Shown here: in pieces, positions 35,808 to 44,551 of the stretch | How the letters are laid out: each line of letters opens with the position of its first letter | Position numbering within the stretch: position 1 is the stretch's first letter | Origin: Pseudomonas entomophila | Lineage (GTDB): Bacteria > Pseudomonadota > Gammaproteobacteria > Pseudomonadales > Pseudomonadaceae | DNA: 64,000 bases | Direction of reading: 5' to 3' | Assembly: GCF_029193575.1 (NCBI RefSeq) | Contig: NZ_JARGCS010000029.1 | Location: forward strand, 1-64,000 | Translations under genes and position numbers: made by a program | The notes under the pieces: model-generated | What the model was told of the DNA's origin: nothing | The model's database searches: none | Seen by the model: the letters and a program-made list of their open reading frames with translations, nothing else

Positions 35808-36521
35808 TCATCGGTAGGTGACGAGCTCCGGCATCCTCAACAGCTGCACGTGGGCTTGGCTGTTGAAGGAGGCCAGCGCCACGTCGCGGCCACGGAACTT
35901 CAGTTGGCTCAGCGACGTGTTGATGATCTGCCAGTTCAGCGCGAACGCCTGGGCTGGGGTGACCTGGGTGACCAGGTGGAGCAGGGCGGCGATGGTGCCG
36001 CCGGAGGTGAAGATGGCGACGTTGTCGCGGCTGGAGGCCTGCGCGAGCACACGCTGCAAGGCGCCGCCCACGCGCGCGATGAACGCCTGCCAGGTTTCCA
36101 GGCCGTCGTCGTGGGCATGCTCGCCGTCGTGCCAGCGCTGCACCATCAATGCGAACAGGCGCTGGAACTCGCTACGGTGCTGCGCGGCGTTGCGCAGCAC
36201 ATGCAGCGCCTCGGGCTCTTCGGGCAGCAGGTCGGGGAGCAGGGCGCGGATCACGCCGTCGGCATCGAACTCGTTGAACGCAGGATCGGTCTCCACTGCC
36301 GGGGTGGCGCAACCACTGGCGGCCATGCATTCGAGCGCCAGCCGCGCGGTGTCTTGCTGGCGGCGCAAGTTGCCAGCCAGGCAGCGGTCCAGGCGCAGGT
36401 CGAGCTGGGCCAGGTGTTCACCCAGCGCCCGGCTCTGGCGAACGCCCACGGGCGACAGGACATCGTAGTCGTCGGCACCAAAGGAGGCTTGGCCATGTCG
36501 GATCAGGTAGATGTTGCCCAC
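35808..36521 (-). CDS. Histidine phosphatase (phosphoglycerate-mutase fold)
   Basis: The 237 residues open with YLIRHGQASFGADDYD, the phosphohistidine RHG motif, followed by GVRQSRALGEHL and the second histidine in IFTSGGTIAALLH. Length and motifs fit the broad-specificity phosphatase branch rather than glycolytic mutase. The start is a GTG at 36521. No strong ribosome site is visible. It precedes the SCP2 gene by 54 bases and diverges from sohB. Confidence 0.85.
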   Translation of the reverse strand: MGNIYLIRHGQASFGADDYDVLSPVGVRQSRALGEHLAQLDLRLDRCLAGNLRRQQDTARLALECMAASGCATPAVETDPAFNEFDADGVIRALLPDLLPEEPEALHVLRNAAQHRSEFQRLFALMVQRWHDGEHAHDDGLETWQAFIARVGGALQRVLAQASSRDNVAIFTSGGTIAALLHLVTQVTPAQAFALNWQIINTSLSQLKFRGRDVALASFNSQAHVQLLRMPELVTYR

Positions 36522-36720
36522 GTGGAAGTCCGGCCTGGATGGAGGTTGCTGCGAGGTTAGGATGCGCCAGACAGGCTGTCAATGAAAAAACATACAAGCG
36601 TTTGAAAAGGTTGTTTGAACTGTGTTGCCAGCGTTTTCCCCGGCTGGCAGCAGCCCAGGCGTGCCGGTATGCTTGGAACAATTTCGCGCTGCAAGAGCGC
36701 TGGTCTATCAAGGAGTCACT

Positions 36721-37746
36721 GTGGAGTTTCTTGCTGAATACGCAAGCTTTCTCGCCAAAACCGCCACTCTGGTAATCGCCATTCTGGTGGTGCTCTCGGC
36801 CATTGCCGGCATGCGCGGCAAAGGGCGGCGCAAACCGGGCGGGCAGTTGCAAGTCACGCGCCTGAACGAATTCTACAAGGAACTGCGCGAGCGGCTGGAG
36901 GCGGGCCTGTTCGACAAGGCTCAGCTCAAGGCCCTGCGCAAGCAGCAGGCCAAGGCGGAAAAACAGCGGAAGAAAACCAAGACCAAGCCCGAGGAAAAGA
37001 GCCGGGTGTTCGTGCTGGATTTCGACGGTGACATCAAGGCCTCGGCCACCGAAAGCCTGCGCAACGAAATCACCGCGCTGCTAACCCTCGCCACCCCGCG
37101 TGACGAAGTGGTGTTGCGCCTGGAGAGCGGCGGTGGCCTGGTGCACAGTTACGGCCTGGCCGCCTCGCAGCTGGCGCGCATCCGCCAGGCGGGCATCCCG
37201 CTGACCATCTGCATCGACAAGGTCGCCGCCAGCGGCGGCTACATGATGGCCTGCATCGGCGAGAAGATCATCAGCGCCCCCTTCGCCGTGCTCGGCTCGA
37301 TCGGCGTGGTGGCCCAGCTACCCAACGTCAATCGGCTGCTGAAGAAGCACGACATCGACTTCGAGGTGCTGACCGCCGGCGAGTACAAGCGTACCCTGAC
37401 CGTGTTCGGCGAGAACACCGAGAAGGGCCGGGAGAAGTTCCAGGAGGACCTGGACATCACCCACCAGCTGTTCAAGGACTTCGTCGGCCGCTACCGTCCG
37501 CAGTTGCACATCGACGAAGTGGCCACCGGCGAAGTCTGGCTGGGCATTGCCGCGCTCAACCGCAAGCTGGTCGACGAACTGCGCACCAGCGACGAATACC
37601 TGAGCGAGCGCGCCGGCGAAGCCAACCTGTTCCACGTGCGCTATGCCGAACGCAAGTCGTTGCAGGAGCGCATCGGCATGGCCGCCAGCGGCACGGTGGA
37701 GAACACGCTGGTAGGGCTGTGGAGCAAGCTCGGTCGTCTGCGCTAA
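36721..37746 (+). CDS. sohB: SohB, inner-membrane S49 peptidase
   Basis: The 341-residue serine protease of the SppA family is anchored by an N-terminal membrane helix (FLAKTATLVIAILVVLSAIAG). It contains a lysine-rich linker, the S49 N-terminal domain and the catalytic serine in VAASGGYMMA at about residue 178, with a downstream Lys in the SppA-like dyad region. It cleaves membrane-associated peptides in the periplasm in the family model. I choose GTG 36721, five bases after AGGAG; the ORF extends upstream without features. The length matches SohB (about 340). Confidence 0.9.
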   Translation: MEFLAEYASFLAKTATLVIAILVVLSAIAGMRGKGRRKPGGQLQVTRLNEFYKELRERLEAGLFDKAQLKALRKQQAKAEKQRKKTKTKPEEKSRVFVLDFDGDIKASATESLRNEITALLTLATPRDEVVLRLESGGGLVHSYGLAASQLARIRQAGIPLTICIDKVAASGGYMMACIGEKIISAPFAVLGSIGVVAQLPNVNRLLKKHDIDFEVLTAGEYKRTLTVFGENTEKGREKFQEDLDITHQLFKDFVGRYRPQLHIDEVATGEVWLGIAALNRKLVDELRTSDEYLSERAGEANLFHVRYAERKSLQERIGMAASGTVENTLVGLWSKLGRLR

Positions 37747-37784
37747 CACCTTGAACCCCTTGAAGATTTTTTTCTTGCAGGGGG

Positions 37785-37813
37785 TTGCAAGGTGAGTCGA
37801 ATGCCGACATAAT
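37785..37813 (+). promoter_or_regulatory. Promoter of tRNA-Cys
   Basis: TTGCAA (37785-37790) and CATAAT (37808-37813) are separated by exactly 17 bases, followed by a GC-rich discriminator (GGCGTCC) typical of stable RNA promoters. It implies a leader of about 70 bases before the tRNA. Confidence 0.65.
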
Positions 37814-37890
37814 GGCGTCCATCGAAACGCAGCTCGCTTGAAAAAGTTGAGCGGTTTCAAGGGGATAGCGAAAGCTGACTCCGACTTTGA

Positions 37891-37964
37891 GGCCGAGTAG
37901 CAAAGTGGTTATGCTCCGGATTGCAAATCCGTCTACGCCGGTTCGATTCCGACCTCGGCCTCCA
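37891..37964 (+). tRNA. tRNA-Cys (anticodon GCA)
   Basis: The acceptor stem GGCCGAG/CTCGGCC is perfect, the anticodon arm CGGA-TTGCAAA-TCCG gives GCA for cysteine, the T arm carries GTTCGATTC, and TCCA is encoded at 37961-37964. The 74 nucleotides include the CCA end. Confidence 0.95.
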
Positions 37965-37975
37965 CTCTTCGAAAA

Positions 37976-38004
37976 CCCCGCAAATGAAAATTTGCGGGGT
38001 TTTT
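37976..38004 (+). terminator. Rho-independent terminator after tRNA-Cys
   Basis: CCCCGCAAAT and ATTTGCGGGG form a perfect 10-bp stem with a GAAA tetraloop, followed by TTTTT. It lies 11 bases after the tRNA. Confidence 0.9.
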
Positions 38005-38109
38005 CTTTGCGTCAAGAAAAACAAATCGATTCCGCAGCAGCCCCGATATTGCGAAAGCTATAGCTCGATCTATAAAATGCGACGCATTCTCATTGGTCCA
38101 GGCTTTCCC

Positions 38110-38616
38110 GTGCCCGCATTCGACACCCGCAAACTGGGTTTCTTCTTCAGCGACCACCACCGCTGGCTGCTGCAGCACGTGCACCGGCAACTGCGTAACC
38201 GCCCAGACGCCGAGGATACTGCTGCCGAGACTTTCTGCCAGTTGCTCGCCGCGCAGGTCGACCCTGCGACCCTGGAACAACCCCGCGCCTACCTCTCCAC
38301 CATCGCCCGCAGGCTGATCTACGACCGCCATCGCCGACGTCGCCTGGAACAGGCCTACCTGGAGCGCCTGATACTGCTGCCCGAGGCGCTGGCACCCTCG
38401 CCGGAAGAGACCCACCTGCTGCTTGAAGCCTTGCACGCCATCGACCGTAGCCTCGCAGGCCTGCCGCAGCTGGTGAAGAAGGCTTTCCTCATGAGCCAGC
38501 TCGATGGCCTGACCTACCTGGAGATTGGCCGCCGCCTGGACATTTCCGAACGCACCGTTGCCCGCTACATGACCCAGGCCCTGCGCCAGTGCTACCTGAG
38601 TGGCGCGCAAGCATGA
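38110..38616 (+). CDS. ECF sigma factor, FecI-like
   Basis: This 168-residue iron-starvation sigma factor has region 2 (HHRWLLQHVHRQLRNRPDAEDTAAETF) and region 4 (LDGLTYLEIGRRLDISERTVARYM). It directs transcription of the TonB-receptor gene when released by the neighbouring FecR protein. I start at GTG 38110 (MPAFDTRKLGFFF), the usual family start. An ATG at 38077 in the same frame overlaps an AT-rich inverted element (AATGCGACGCATTCTCATT) that resembles a degenerate Fur box. The stop overlaps the fecR start by four bases. Confidence 0.88.
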   Translation: MPAFDTRKLGFFFSDHHRWLLQHVHRQLRNRPDAEDTAAETFCQLLAAQVDPATLEQPRAYLSTIARRLIYDRHRRRRLEQAYLERLILLPEALAPSPEETHLLLEALHAIDRSLAGLPQLVKKAFLMSQLDGLTYLEIGRRLDISERTVARYMTQALRQCYLSGAQA

Positions 38617-39560
38617 GTCGCAACGTGCTGGACCCGGCCGCCGAGCAGGCCATCGCCTGGATGGTGCGCCTGTGCGGTGGAGGTGACGATGCCCGTCAGC
38701 AGGCCCTGTTCCAGCAGTGGCTGGGCCAGGACCCGGCCAACGCCGCAGCCTGGGCCCAGTTGCAACGTGGCCTCGGCGGGCACTACGACGTCGTGCGTCG
38801 TGCGCCGGGGGCATTGCGCGACGCGCTGCTGCAACCGGAGATGCGCCGCCGCGACCTGGTGCGTGGGCTGGCGGGGCTCGGGCTGTTCGGTGGCGGCTTG
38901 TGGCTGGCCGCTCGCAGTGACGGCAGCCGCGCGTTGATGGCCGAGCTGCGCACCGGCACGGGCGAGCGCCGTAGTTTGTCCTTGCGGGACGGCAGCCAAC
39001 TGATCCTCAACGCTGGTAGTGCAGTGGACTTCGATTTCAGCGCCGAGCACCGCCTGCTGCGTCTTTACCAAGGTGCACTGGTGGTGCAAGTGGCGGCGGA
39101 CCCGACGCGGCCGTTCATCGTGCGCAGCGCCCAGGGCGATGTGCGCGCCTTGGGTACGCGCTTCATGGTCGAGCAACTGGCGGACGCCACCCGGGTGGTG
39201 GTGCTGGAGCATGCGGTGCGCGCTTCACTGCCGGGTGGTGCCGTGTGGGATCTGGCGCAAGGCCAAGCCGCGCTGCTGTACGCGCGCCGCATCGAGCCGC
39301 TGGCTGCCGGTCAGGCCTACCGGGCCGACTGGGTCGAGGGTCGCCTCAGCGTGCTGGATGAACCCCTGGGCACGGTGGTCGACGCCCTGAGGCCTTATCG
39401 TGCGGGGCTTATCCGGGTTAGCCCGCAGGTGCGAAACCTGCGCGTGCAGGGTGTGTTTCCGCTGGATGACAGCGAGCGCACCCTCGCGGCGCTGGCGGAA
39501 ACCCTGCCCATCCGTGTCGAGCGCTATGGTGCGTGGCTGACCCTGATCGACGCGGCTTGA
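38613..39560 (+). CDS. FecR-like anti-sigma regulator
   Basis: The 315 residues comprise an N-terminal cytoplasmic DUF4880-type part (AEQAIAWMVRL, FQQWLGQDPANAAAWAQLQ), a membrane segment (LVRGLAGLGLFGGGLWLAA), and the periplasmic FecR domain (GERRSLSLRDGSQLILNAGS). It binds the sigma factor and transmits the occupied-receptor signal across the inner membrane. ATG 38613 overlaps the sigma stop (ATGA). Receptor, FecR and sigma form a complete cell-surface signalling unit. Confidence 0.9.
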   Translation: MSRNVLDPAAEQAIAWMVRLCGGGDDARQQALFQQWLGQDPANAAAWAQLQRGLGGHYDVVRRAPGALRDALLQPEMRRRDLVRGLAGLGLFGGGLWLAARSDGSRALMAELRTGTGERRSLSLRDGSQLILNAGSAVDFDFSAEHRLLRLYQGALVVQVAADPTRPFIVRSAQGDVRALGTRFMVEQLADATRVVVLEHAVRASLPGGAVWDLAQGQAALLYARRIEPLAAGQAYRADWVEGRLSVLDEPLGTVVDALRPYRAGLIRVSPQVRNLRVQGVFPLDDSERTLAALAETLPIRVERYGAWLTLIDAA

Positions 39561-39668
39561 GCACTGGTTTTTGTCATTGATGAGTAAAAATCTTTCTCAT
39601 TGCTGTCTGGTTTTCCGCGTTCGTTGCACCTCTCTCCTGACAACGCCAACACAATCAGGAGAATTCAC

Positions 39669-42071
39669 GTGCTAAAACCCTGGCCACTCGCCCTTGCCAT
39701 CGCCCTGGCCGTCGCGCCGACGGCTTTCGTTCGGGCTGACGGCCCTGTCCAGCAACAGGTGCAGCGCTTCGACCTGCCGGCCGCGAGCCTGGCGCAAACC
39801 CTCAATGCCATCGCTCGGCAGGGCGGTCTGGTGATGTCGCTCGACCCGGCCCTGGTCGCCGGCAAGCAGGCACCCGCCATCCATGGGCAAATGAGCGCCT
39901 TGCAGGCCTTGCAGTTGGCGCTGGCGAACAGTGGCCTGCAGGTGATCGTGACCGGCAGCCAGACCTTCACCGTCGCGCCAGCCGTCGACGCCAACGGCGC
40001 GCTGGAGCTTGGCGCCACGCGCATCAACAGTGTGGGCCTGGGCGAGACCACGGAAGGTAGCGGGTCCTACACCACTGGCGCGGTGACAATTGGCAAGACG
40101 CCGCAATCGTTGCGCCAGACACCGCAGTCGGTGACGGTGGTCACGCGTAAACTGATGGACGACAAGAACCTGGTATCGCTGGACCAGGTGATGGCCCAGA
40201 CACCGGGTATCACCCGCGCCAACCGTGGCTATGGCAACCACCACTTCAGCTCCCGCGGTTTCGACCTCACCGACGACAGCTACATGGTCGATGGCGTGGC
40301 CGGGCAGGCCTATGCCTACACAGGCTGGATGATCCCGGACATGGCGGTGTTCGATCGCGTCGAGGTGTTGCGTGGCGCCGCGGGCCTGCTGGTAGGGGCG
40401 GGCAACCCAGGTGGCGCGGTGAACCTTGTGCGTAAGCGCCCGACCGTCGAGCCGCGTTTCTCTGTCACCACGCGGGCCGGTTCCTGGGACAACTACCGCC
40501 TGGACCTGGATGCCAGCGGCAGGCTGAACCCCGAAGGCACCCTGCGCGGGCGCATGGTCGCCTCGTATGAGGATCGTGGTTACTTCACTGATGTCACTCA
40601 GTCCAAGCGCCCACTGCTCTATGGCATCGTCGAGGGCGACCTGGGCAGCGCCACCACCGTAGCCCTTGGCCTGCGTCGGCAGACCTCGCGTATCGATGGC
40701 TACAGTGTGCTGGGCTTGCCGACCAACCCCGACGGCAGCAACCCGCACTTGAAGCGCTCGACCTTCCTCGGCCAGGACTGGGCCACCCTGCAGACCCGCA
40801 CCGACGAAGTGTTCGCCGACCTCAGCCACCGCTTCAACGAGAACTGGAGCGGCAAGTTGGCCCTGTCCCATTCCGAAAGCGCCTATAACCGCAGCGCCAT
40901 CGAGTGGGGCGCTGAGGACACCCTGGCGTACGGCAGCCCGACTGGCCCGATGATCTACGACACCAGCTTTCACAAGTTCGACGTCACTTCCAACGCCATC
41001 GACGGCCACCTGGATGGCGATTTCGAGGCCTTCGGCCTGAGCCATCAAGTGTCGTTGGGGGCCAACTGGTCGCGGCGCAAGATGAACGACAAGGACACGA
41101 CAGTCAGGCTCGACAGCCCCATCCCGCTCAACGTGTTCAACCCTGACCACGATATCGTGCCCGAACCCTCGCGGCCGGGCTGGGACTACGCGGACGACAC
41201 TCACGACACCCGCTACGGCACCTACCTCAACGCCCGCCTGCACATGACCGAAGCCCTGAGCCTGGTGCTGGGCGCGCGCCTGAGCTGGTACAAGACCGAG
41301 GCCTGGGATGGCCCGCGGGTCTCCACCAATGAACAGAAGCACGAATTCACGCCCTTCGTCGGCGCGATCTACGACCTCGACGACACGTGGTCGTTGTACG
41401 CCAGCTATGCCGACATCTTCATGCCCCAGGCCAGCTACCGCAGCGCCGACGGCGGCATGCTGGACCCGTCCATTGGCTCCAACTACGAGGCTGGCATCAA
41501 GGGCGAGCTGTTCGACAAGCGCCTGAACCTGTCTTTCGCAGCCTTCTATATCGAGCAGCAGGACGTCGCCGCCCGCGACTACGCCAACGACGGCAACTGC
41601 CCGCAGGATGTCGCCGGGCGCTGCTACGTGAACAGCGACGGCATCAGCCGCAGCAAGGGCTTCGAGGCGGAGGCCAGCGGCGAGCTGTATCCGGGCTTGC
41701 AGGTGGCTGCCGGCTACACCTTCAATACCACCCGTTCACAGGATGGCGGGCCGATTTCCGCGCAAACCCCCAAGCATCTGCTGCGCCTCAACACCCACTA
41801 CACCCTGCCGGGTGAATGGGGCCGTTTCAGCGTTGGCGCTGGCGTGTCGGCACAGTCGGCCTACTACGATGCCTATAACGGAGTGAGCAACAGCGGCCGA
41901 GCGGTCTTCGACGCGCGTGCGGCCTACAAGCTCGACCAGCACTGGACCGTGGGCGTGGATATCGAGAACCTGCTGGACCGCCAATACTTCGACTCGACCG
42001 GGTACTGGACGCGGGGCACCACCTACGGCACACCGCGCAGCTACATGCTCACCCTGCGCGGCGATTTTTGA
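39669..42071 (+). CDS. TonB-dependent siderophore receptor with STN signalling domain
   Basis: The 800-residue outer-membrane receptor starts at GTG 39669 after AGGAG. A signal peptide ends near FVRA. The STN domain (FDLPAASLAQTLNAIARQGGLVMSL, residues about 35-110) talks to FecR. The plug carries SLRQTPQSVTVVTRKLMDD and RVEVLRGAAGLLVGAGNPGGAVNLVRKRP, and the 22-strand barrel ends in SYMLTLRGDF. The plug sequence resembles ferric-pyoverdine/FpvA-like and other hydroxamate receptors, but the ligand cannot be read from sequence. A partly palindromic AT-rich element (TGATGAGTAAAAATCTTTCT) 90 bases upstream may be a Fur site. Confidence 0.9.
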   Translation: MLKPWPLALAIALAVAPTAFVRADGPVQQQVQRFDLPAASLAQTLNAIARQGGLVMSLDPALVAGKQAPAIHGQMSALQALQLALANSGLQVIVTGSQTFTVAPAVDANGALELGATRINSVGLGETTEGSGSYTTGAVTIGKTPQSLRQTPQSVTVVTRKLMDDKNLVSLDQVMAQTPGITRANRGYGNHHFSSRGFDLTDDSYMVDGVAGQAYAYTGWMIPDMAVFDRVEVLRGAAGLLVGAGNPGGAVNLVRKRPTVEPRFSVTTRAGSWDNYRLDLDASGRLNPEGTLRGRMVASYEDRGYFTDVTQSKRPLLYGIVEGDLGSATTVALGLRRQTSRIDGYSVLGLPTNPDGSNPHLKRSTFLGQDWATLQTRTDEVFADLSHRFNENWSGKLALSHSESAYNRSAIEWGAEDTLAYGSPTGPMIYDTSFHKFDVTSNAIDGHLDGDFEAFGLSHQVSLGANWSRRKMNDKDTTVRLDSPIPLNVFNPDHDIVPEPSRPGWDYADDTHDTRYGTYLNARLHMTEALSLVLGARLSWYKTEAWDGPRVSTNEQKHEFTPFVGAIYDLDDTWSLYASYADIFMPQASYRSADGGMLDPSIGSNYEAGIKGELFDKRLNLSFAAFYIEQQDVAARDYANDGNCPQDVAGRCYVNSDGISRSKGFEAEASGELYPGLQVAAGYTFNTTRSQDGGPISAQTPKHLLRLNTHYTLPGEWGRFSVGAGVSAQSAYYDAYNGVSNSGRAVFDARAAYKLDQHWTVGVDIENLLDRQYFDSTGYWTRGTTYGTPRSYMLTLRGDF

Positions 42072-42103
42072 GGCTGCGGCAAGGGCGGGTTTTTCGCCAG
42101 GCA

Positions 42104-42130
42104 AAAGAAAAACCCGCCTAAACAGGCGGG
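42104..42130 (-). terminator. Terminator between receptor and PL7 genes
   Basis: CCCGCCT (42113-42119) and AGGCGGG (42124-42130) form a 7-bp stem; on the minus strand it is followed by TTTTTCTTTT. It ends the PL7 lyase transcript and may also serve the receptor gene from the other side. Confidence 0.7.
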
Positions 42131-42209
42131 CCCAAGGAACGTATCGAAGCCAGGTCAGTGTGCCTATGCAAATGTCAGAATTTCGTGAACCTTGTGTTCA
42201 CAAAGCGTT

Positions 42210-42884
42210 CTAGACGTGTTGCAGTTCCAGGCGGCTGATCACGCACACCGACCCATCGGCCGCAGGGGTGGTGTCGGTGTAGTCCACCTGGTTGTATACC
42301 CCGCCGTGGAAGTTGAACGTCCGCGCCTTCCAGCTCGTGGCCATCTGCAGCATCCCGCTGTTGGCGCTGCGGCCGCTGCACAGGGCGCTGACCTTGGCCA
42401 CGCCGCCGGAGGAGACTTCGATGACCACCTCGAAGCGGCTGCCCAGAGGCACGTCTTCCAGCACGGTGCTGGTGACCGGGGTGGTTTGGTTGAAGTCCTG
42501 GCGAAAGCCCAGGGTGATCTTGCCCTTGTTCCAGAACACCTTGATCGCCGGGCTGTCGTCGTCCTTGACGTGCATCTGGGCGATCACCACCTTCTGCGCC
42601 GAATTCACTTTTTCCAGCGTCATCACCTGATGATTGTGGTGGCGGCTGGCGCTGGCCAGGCTCCAGTAGGTGGCCTCCTTCCATTCGCAGCGGGTACGGT
42701 GGGTGCTCTTGCTGGAGGCGCCACGGGTGGGAGCGGTCATGCGTACCGAGCCGTCGCTGAGGCGGGCGATGACCTTGGGGAGGGTGGCCAGCGCTTGGGC
42801 GCCGGTGAGCTCCAAAGCCACCGGGTTGGTGGCGGATTTGGGCACTGGGGTGGTGATGATGAGCTTGTCCATGTTTACAGCCAT
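42210..42884 (-). CDS. Polysaccharide lyase family 7 (alginate lyase-like) without signal peptide
   Basis: PL7 enzymes cut alginate by beta-elimination. The 224 residues show the three family motifs in order: TRCEWKEA (R-x-E), VVIAQMHVKD (Q-x-H), and FHGGVYNQVDY (Y/F-x-x-G-x-YNQ). Catalytic Gln, His and Tyr positions are present. The first residues (MAVNMDKLIITTPVPKS) have no secretion signal, so the protein is either cytoplasmic or leaves by another route. ATG 42884 follows AAGGA. The in-frame upstream extension is not protein-like. It stands alone on the minus strand. Confidence 0.8.
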   Translation of the reverse strand: MAVNMDKLIITTPVPKSATNPVALELTGAQALATLPKVIARLSDGSVRMTAPTRGASSKSTHRTRCEWKEATYWSLASASRHHNHQVMTLEKVNSAQKVVIAQMHVKDDDSPAIKVFWNKGKITLGFRQDFNQTTPVTSTVLEDVPLGSRFEVVIEVSSGGVAKVSALCSGRSANSGMLQMATSWKARTFNFHGGVYNQVDYTDTTPAADGSVCVISRLELQHV

Positions 42885-43042
42885 GCGGTTTTTTCCTTGC
42901 GCGGGAGGTGATTGACACACCTGTCCGAGCTCCAAAAAGCGCGCAAGTTTCGTGGCCAATGGCCTTCTTCGCGTGCATCGCTGGTGCGCAAGTCATCCAG
43001 CTACTGCAGGGGGCGGGCCGGCTGTTGGTGGTGACTGCTGAT

Positions 43043-43114
43043 GGCCCTATCGCGGGGCAAGCCTGCTCAAGGAACTGCGCCGTCCCTGGAGCGGGCTTGC
43101 CCCGCGATAGGGCC
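43043..43114. repeat. REP pair (inverted palindromic unit)
   Basis: GGCCCTATCGCGGGGCAAGC (43043-43062, continuing to 43068) and its near-perfect inverse GCTTGCCCCGCGATAGGGCC (43095-43114) enclose about 25 bases. This core recurs at 51770-51858 and, shortened, at 28663-28690. Such extragenic palindromes are frequent in the P. putida group. Confidence 0.8.
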
Positions 43115-43120
43115 CTAAAA

Positions 43121-43155
43121 CCCAACACAAAAAAAAGCCCACCATGGCGGCGGGC
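43121..43155 (-). terminator. Possible terminator on the minus strand
   Basis: On the minus strand GCCCGCC and GGTGGGC with centre GCCAT form an imperfect stem, followed by a run of nine T. It faces leftwards and could catch transcripts passing from the doxX side. No feature other than this and the REP pair is seen in the 397-base gap 42885-43281. Confidence 0.5.
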
Positions 43156-43281
43156 AAGACGTTCTGAAGGGAGCAGCTCTAGGCTAGGGCATCCCGGGTT
43201 AAGTCATCGTTAAACGACAGAATGATTGACTGCTTTCACCAGGCAGCCTATACAGCCCTGCCTCATTTCCCGGAGCCTGTG

Positions 43282-43470
43282 ATGCACGACGAAGACGACC
43301 TCCCCGAACCCGAGCACGATCACCTGCTCGATCACGAATTCCTGGATGACGACCTCGACCCGGAAGCCGACGCTCAAGGCGCGGAGGATGAGGTCGAGGA
43401 AGACGACGTGCTGGATGACTTCGATGACCAGGACCACCCAGCCTGGCACGACGACCCCGAGGACGACTGA
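43282..43470 (+). CDS. Highly acidic small protein
   Basis: The 62-residue product from ATG 43282 (CGGAG eight bases upstream) is about half Asp and Glu (MHDEDDLPEPEHDHLLDHEF, later DEVEEDDVLDDFDDQD), with several His and no Lys or Arg. It is probably disordered, with metal-binding or nucleic-acid-mimic properties possible. No family is recognised. It converges with doxX three bases later. Confidence 0.6.
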   Translation: MHDEDDLPEPEHDHLLDHEFLDDDLDPEADAQGAEDEVEEDDVLDDFDDQDHPAWHDDPEDD

Positions 43471-43473
43471 GCC

Positions 43474-43887
43474 TCAGCGTCGGTCCAGCGAGTAGCGCCC
43501 GGCGCCGGTCACCACCAACAGCAGCAGCCCGCCGATAATGCTCATGTTCTTGAAGAACTGGGTCATATTGGCGCTGCGCTGTGGGTCGACCATGTTCCAG
43601 TAAGGGTGGCCGATCAGCGCCGTGCCGAGCACGAACAAGGCGAACAGAAACGCCAGCGGCCGTGTATAGAAGCCGAGGATCAGCACGATGGCGACGAAGA
43701 ACTCCATGATCACCGCGATCGCCGCGGCCAGGGTGGGGGCGGGGGCGCCCAGTGAGCCGAGGTAGCCGACCGTGCCTTCGAAACCGGTGAGCTTGCTCCA
43801 GCCGGAGAGCACGAAGAGGATCATCAGCAGGATGCGGGCAAGCAGGATGATGGCGTCGCGTTGACCTTCGAACAGGGTGTGGCGCAT
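43474..43887 (-). CDS. DoxX-family membrane protein
   Basis: The 137 residues form four membrane helices: LLARILLMILFVLSGWSKLTGF, PTLAAAIAVIMEFFVAIVLILGF, PLAFLFALFVLGTALIGH and FFKNMSIIGGLLLLVVTGAG. The pattern is that of DoxX/YphA-like inner-membrane proteins, often linked to redox stress and sometimes quinones. Start ATG 43887. The ORF extension toward the tRNA is not protein-like. Confidence 0.88.
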   Translation of the reverse strand: MRHTLFEGQRDAIILLARILLMILFVLSGWSKLTGFEGTVGYLGSLGAPAPTLAAAIAVIMEFFVAIVLILGFYTRPLAFLFALFVLGTALIGHPYWNMVDPQRSANMTQFFKNMSIIGGLLLLVVTGAGRYSLDRR

Positions 43888-43989
43888 GGCGGCATTCCAG
43901 TGGACGGAGACAGATTCCACTCTAGCAGCTGCGTGACGGATTTCCGGTGGGCATGCAAAAGGCGCCCGAAGGCGCCTTTCGAAAAGAGA

Positions 43990-44074
43990 TGGTGCGAGTG
44001 GCGGGACTCGAACCCGCAAGGCTTGCGCCGACAGATTTTAAGTCTGCTGTGTATACCAATTCCACCACACTCGC
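43990..44074 (-). tRNA. tRNA-Leu (anticodon UAA)
   Basis: On the minus strand GCGAGTG pairs with CACTCGC as acceptor stem, the anticodon arm is CAGAC-TTAAA-ATCTG with anticodon TAA, a variable arm of class II size (CGGCGCAAGCCTTGC region) follows, then GGTTCGAGTCC in the T arm and an encoded CCA at 43990-43992. The 85 nucleotides fit tRNA-Leu. Confidence 0.95.
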
Positions 44075-44182
44075 ACGCTTGAAAGGGTCATCGCTGACCG
44101 GCGCGCTTCAGTGCAGAAGGGCCATGCAATCAAGCGCGCTTTATAACCCATCGTTATAGGGACGTCAACCGCACCCATGCTT

Positions 44183-44395
44183 TCAAGGGGTCATCGTCTG
44201 GGCAATGTGGCGCATTTGCCGCGCCGAATCGCGTAACTCATTCGCACGCTCGGACATGGCCGAGGCGTCGGCCCGATACAGCGAATGGCCGAGAAAGCGT
44301 GCGTGGCCTTCAAGCCCTCGGCACAGTTCATCGAGCTGCTGCGCGGTGTGGATCAGGTCATCCTGCAGGACCAGCAGACGGACGTTGGCGAACAT
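44183..44395 (-). CDS. Small hypothetical helical protein
   Basis: This 70-residue product from ATG 44395 (MFANVRLLVLQDDLIHTAQQ to ARQMRHIAQTMTP) is predicted as two or three amphipathic helices with no membrane segment. No family is recognised. The reading could start up to 20 codons earlier, but the extension is weak. It diverges from the histidine kinase gene. Confidence 0.6.
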   Translation of the reverse strand: MFANVRLLVLQDDLIHTAQQLDELCRGLEGHARFLGHSLYRADASAMSERANELRDSARQMRHIAQTMTP

Positions 44396-44551
44396 GTCGA
44401 TTCCGAGAGGGAGGAGGGCGCGTGCACTATAGGTCAAACCAGGCCTTGCCGCCATCGGGCCATGTATCGGACACTCTGTCCGTGCCGCCTCTCATCGGGC
44501 TGCTTTGACTAAGCTCATTATGTTCTTCTCGCTGTGCCTGTGGGAGCTCGC

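Noticed and set aside
38070..38100. A definite Fur box before the ECF sigma gene
   Set aside because: The element AATGCGACGCATTCTCATT only partly fits the consensus, so I mention it in the gene entry without calling it a site.
39672..41342. A 556-codon frame antisense to the TonB receptor
   Set aside because: The receptor frame has all family motifs; the antisense product has none.
42959..43128. N-terminal extension of the PL7 lyase ORF to supply a signal peptide
   Set aside because: The in-frame extension (MATKLARFLELGQVCQSPP) is not a signal peptide and the AAGGA site precedes the ATG at 42884.
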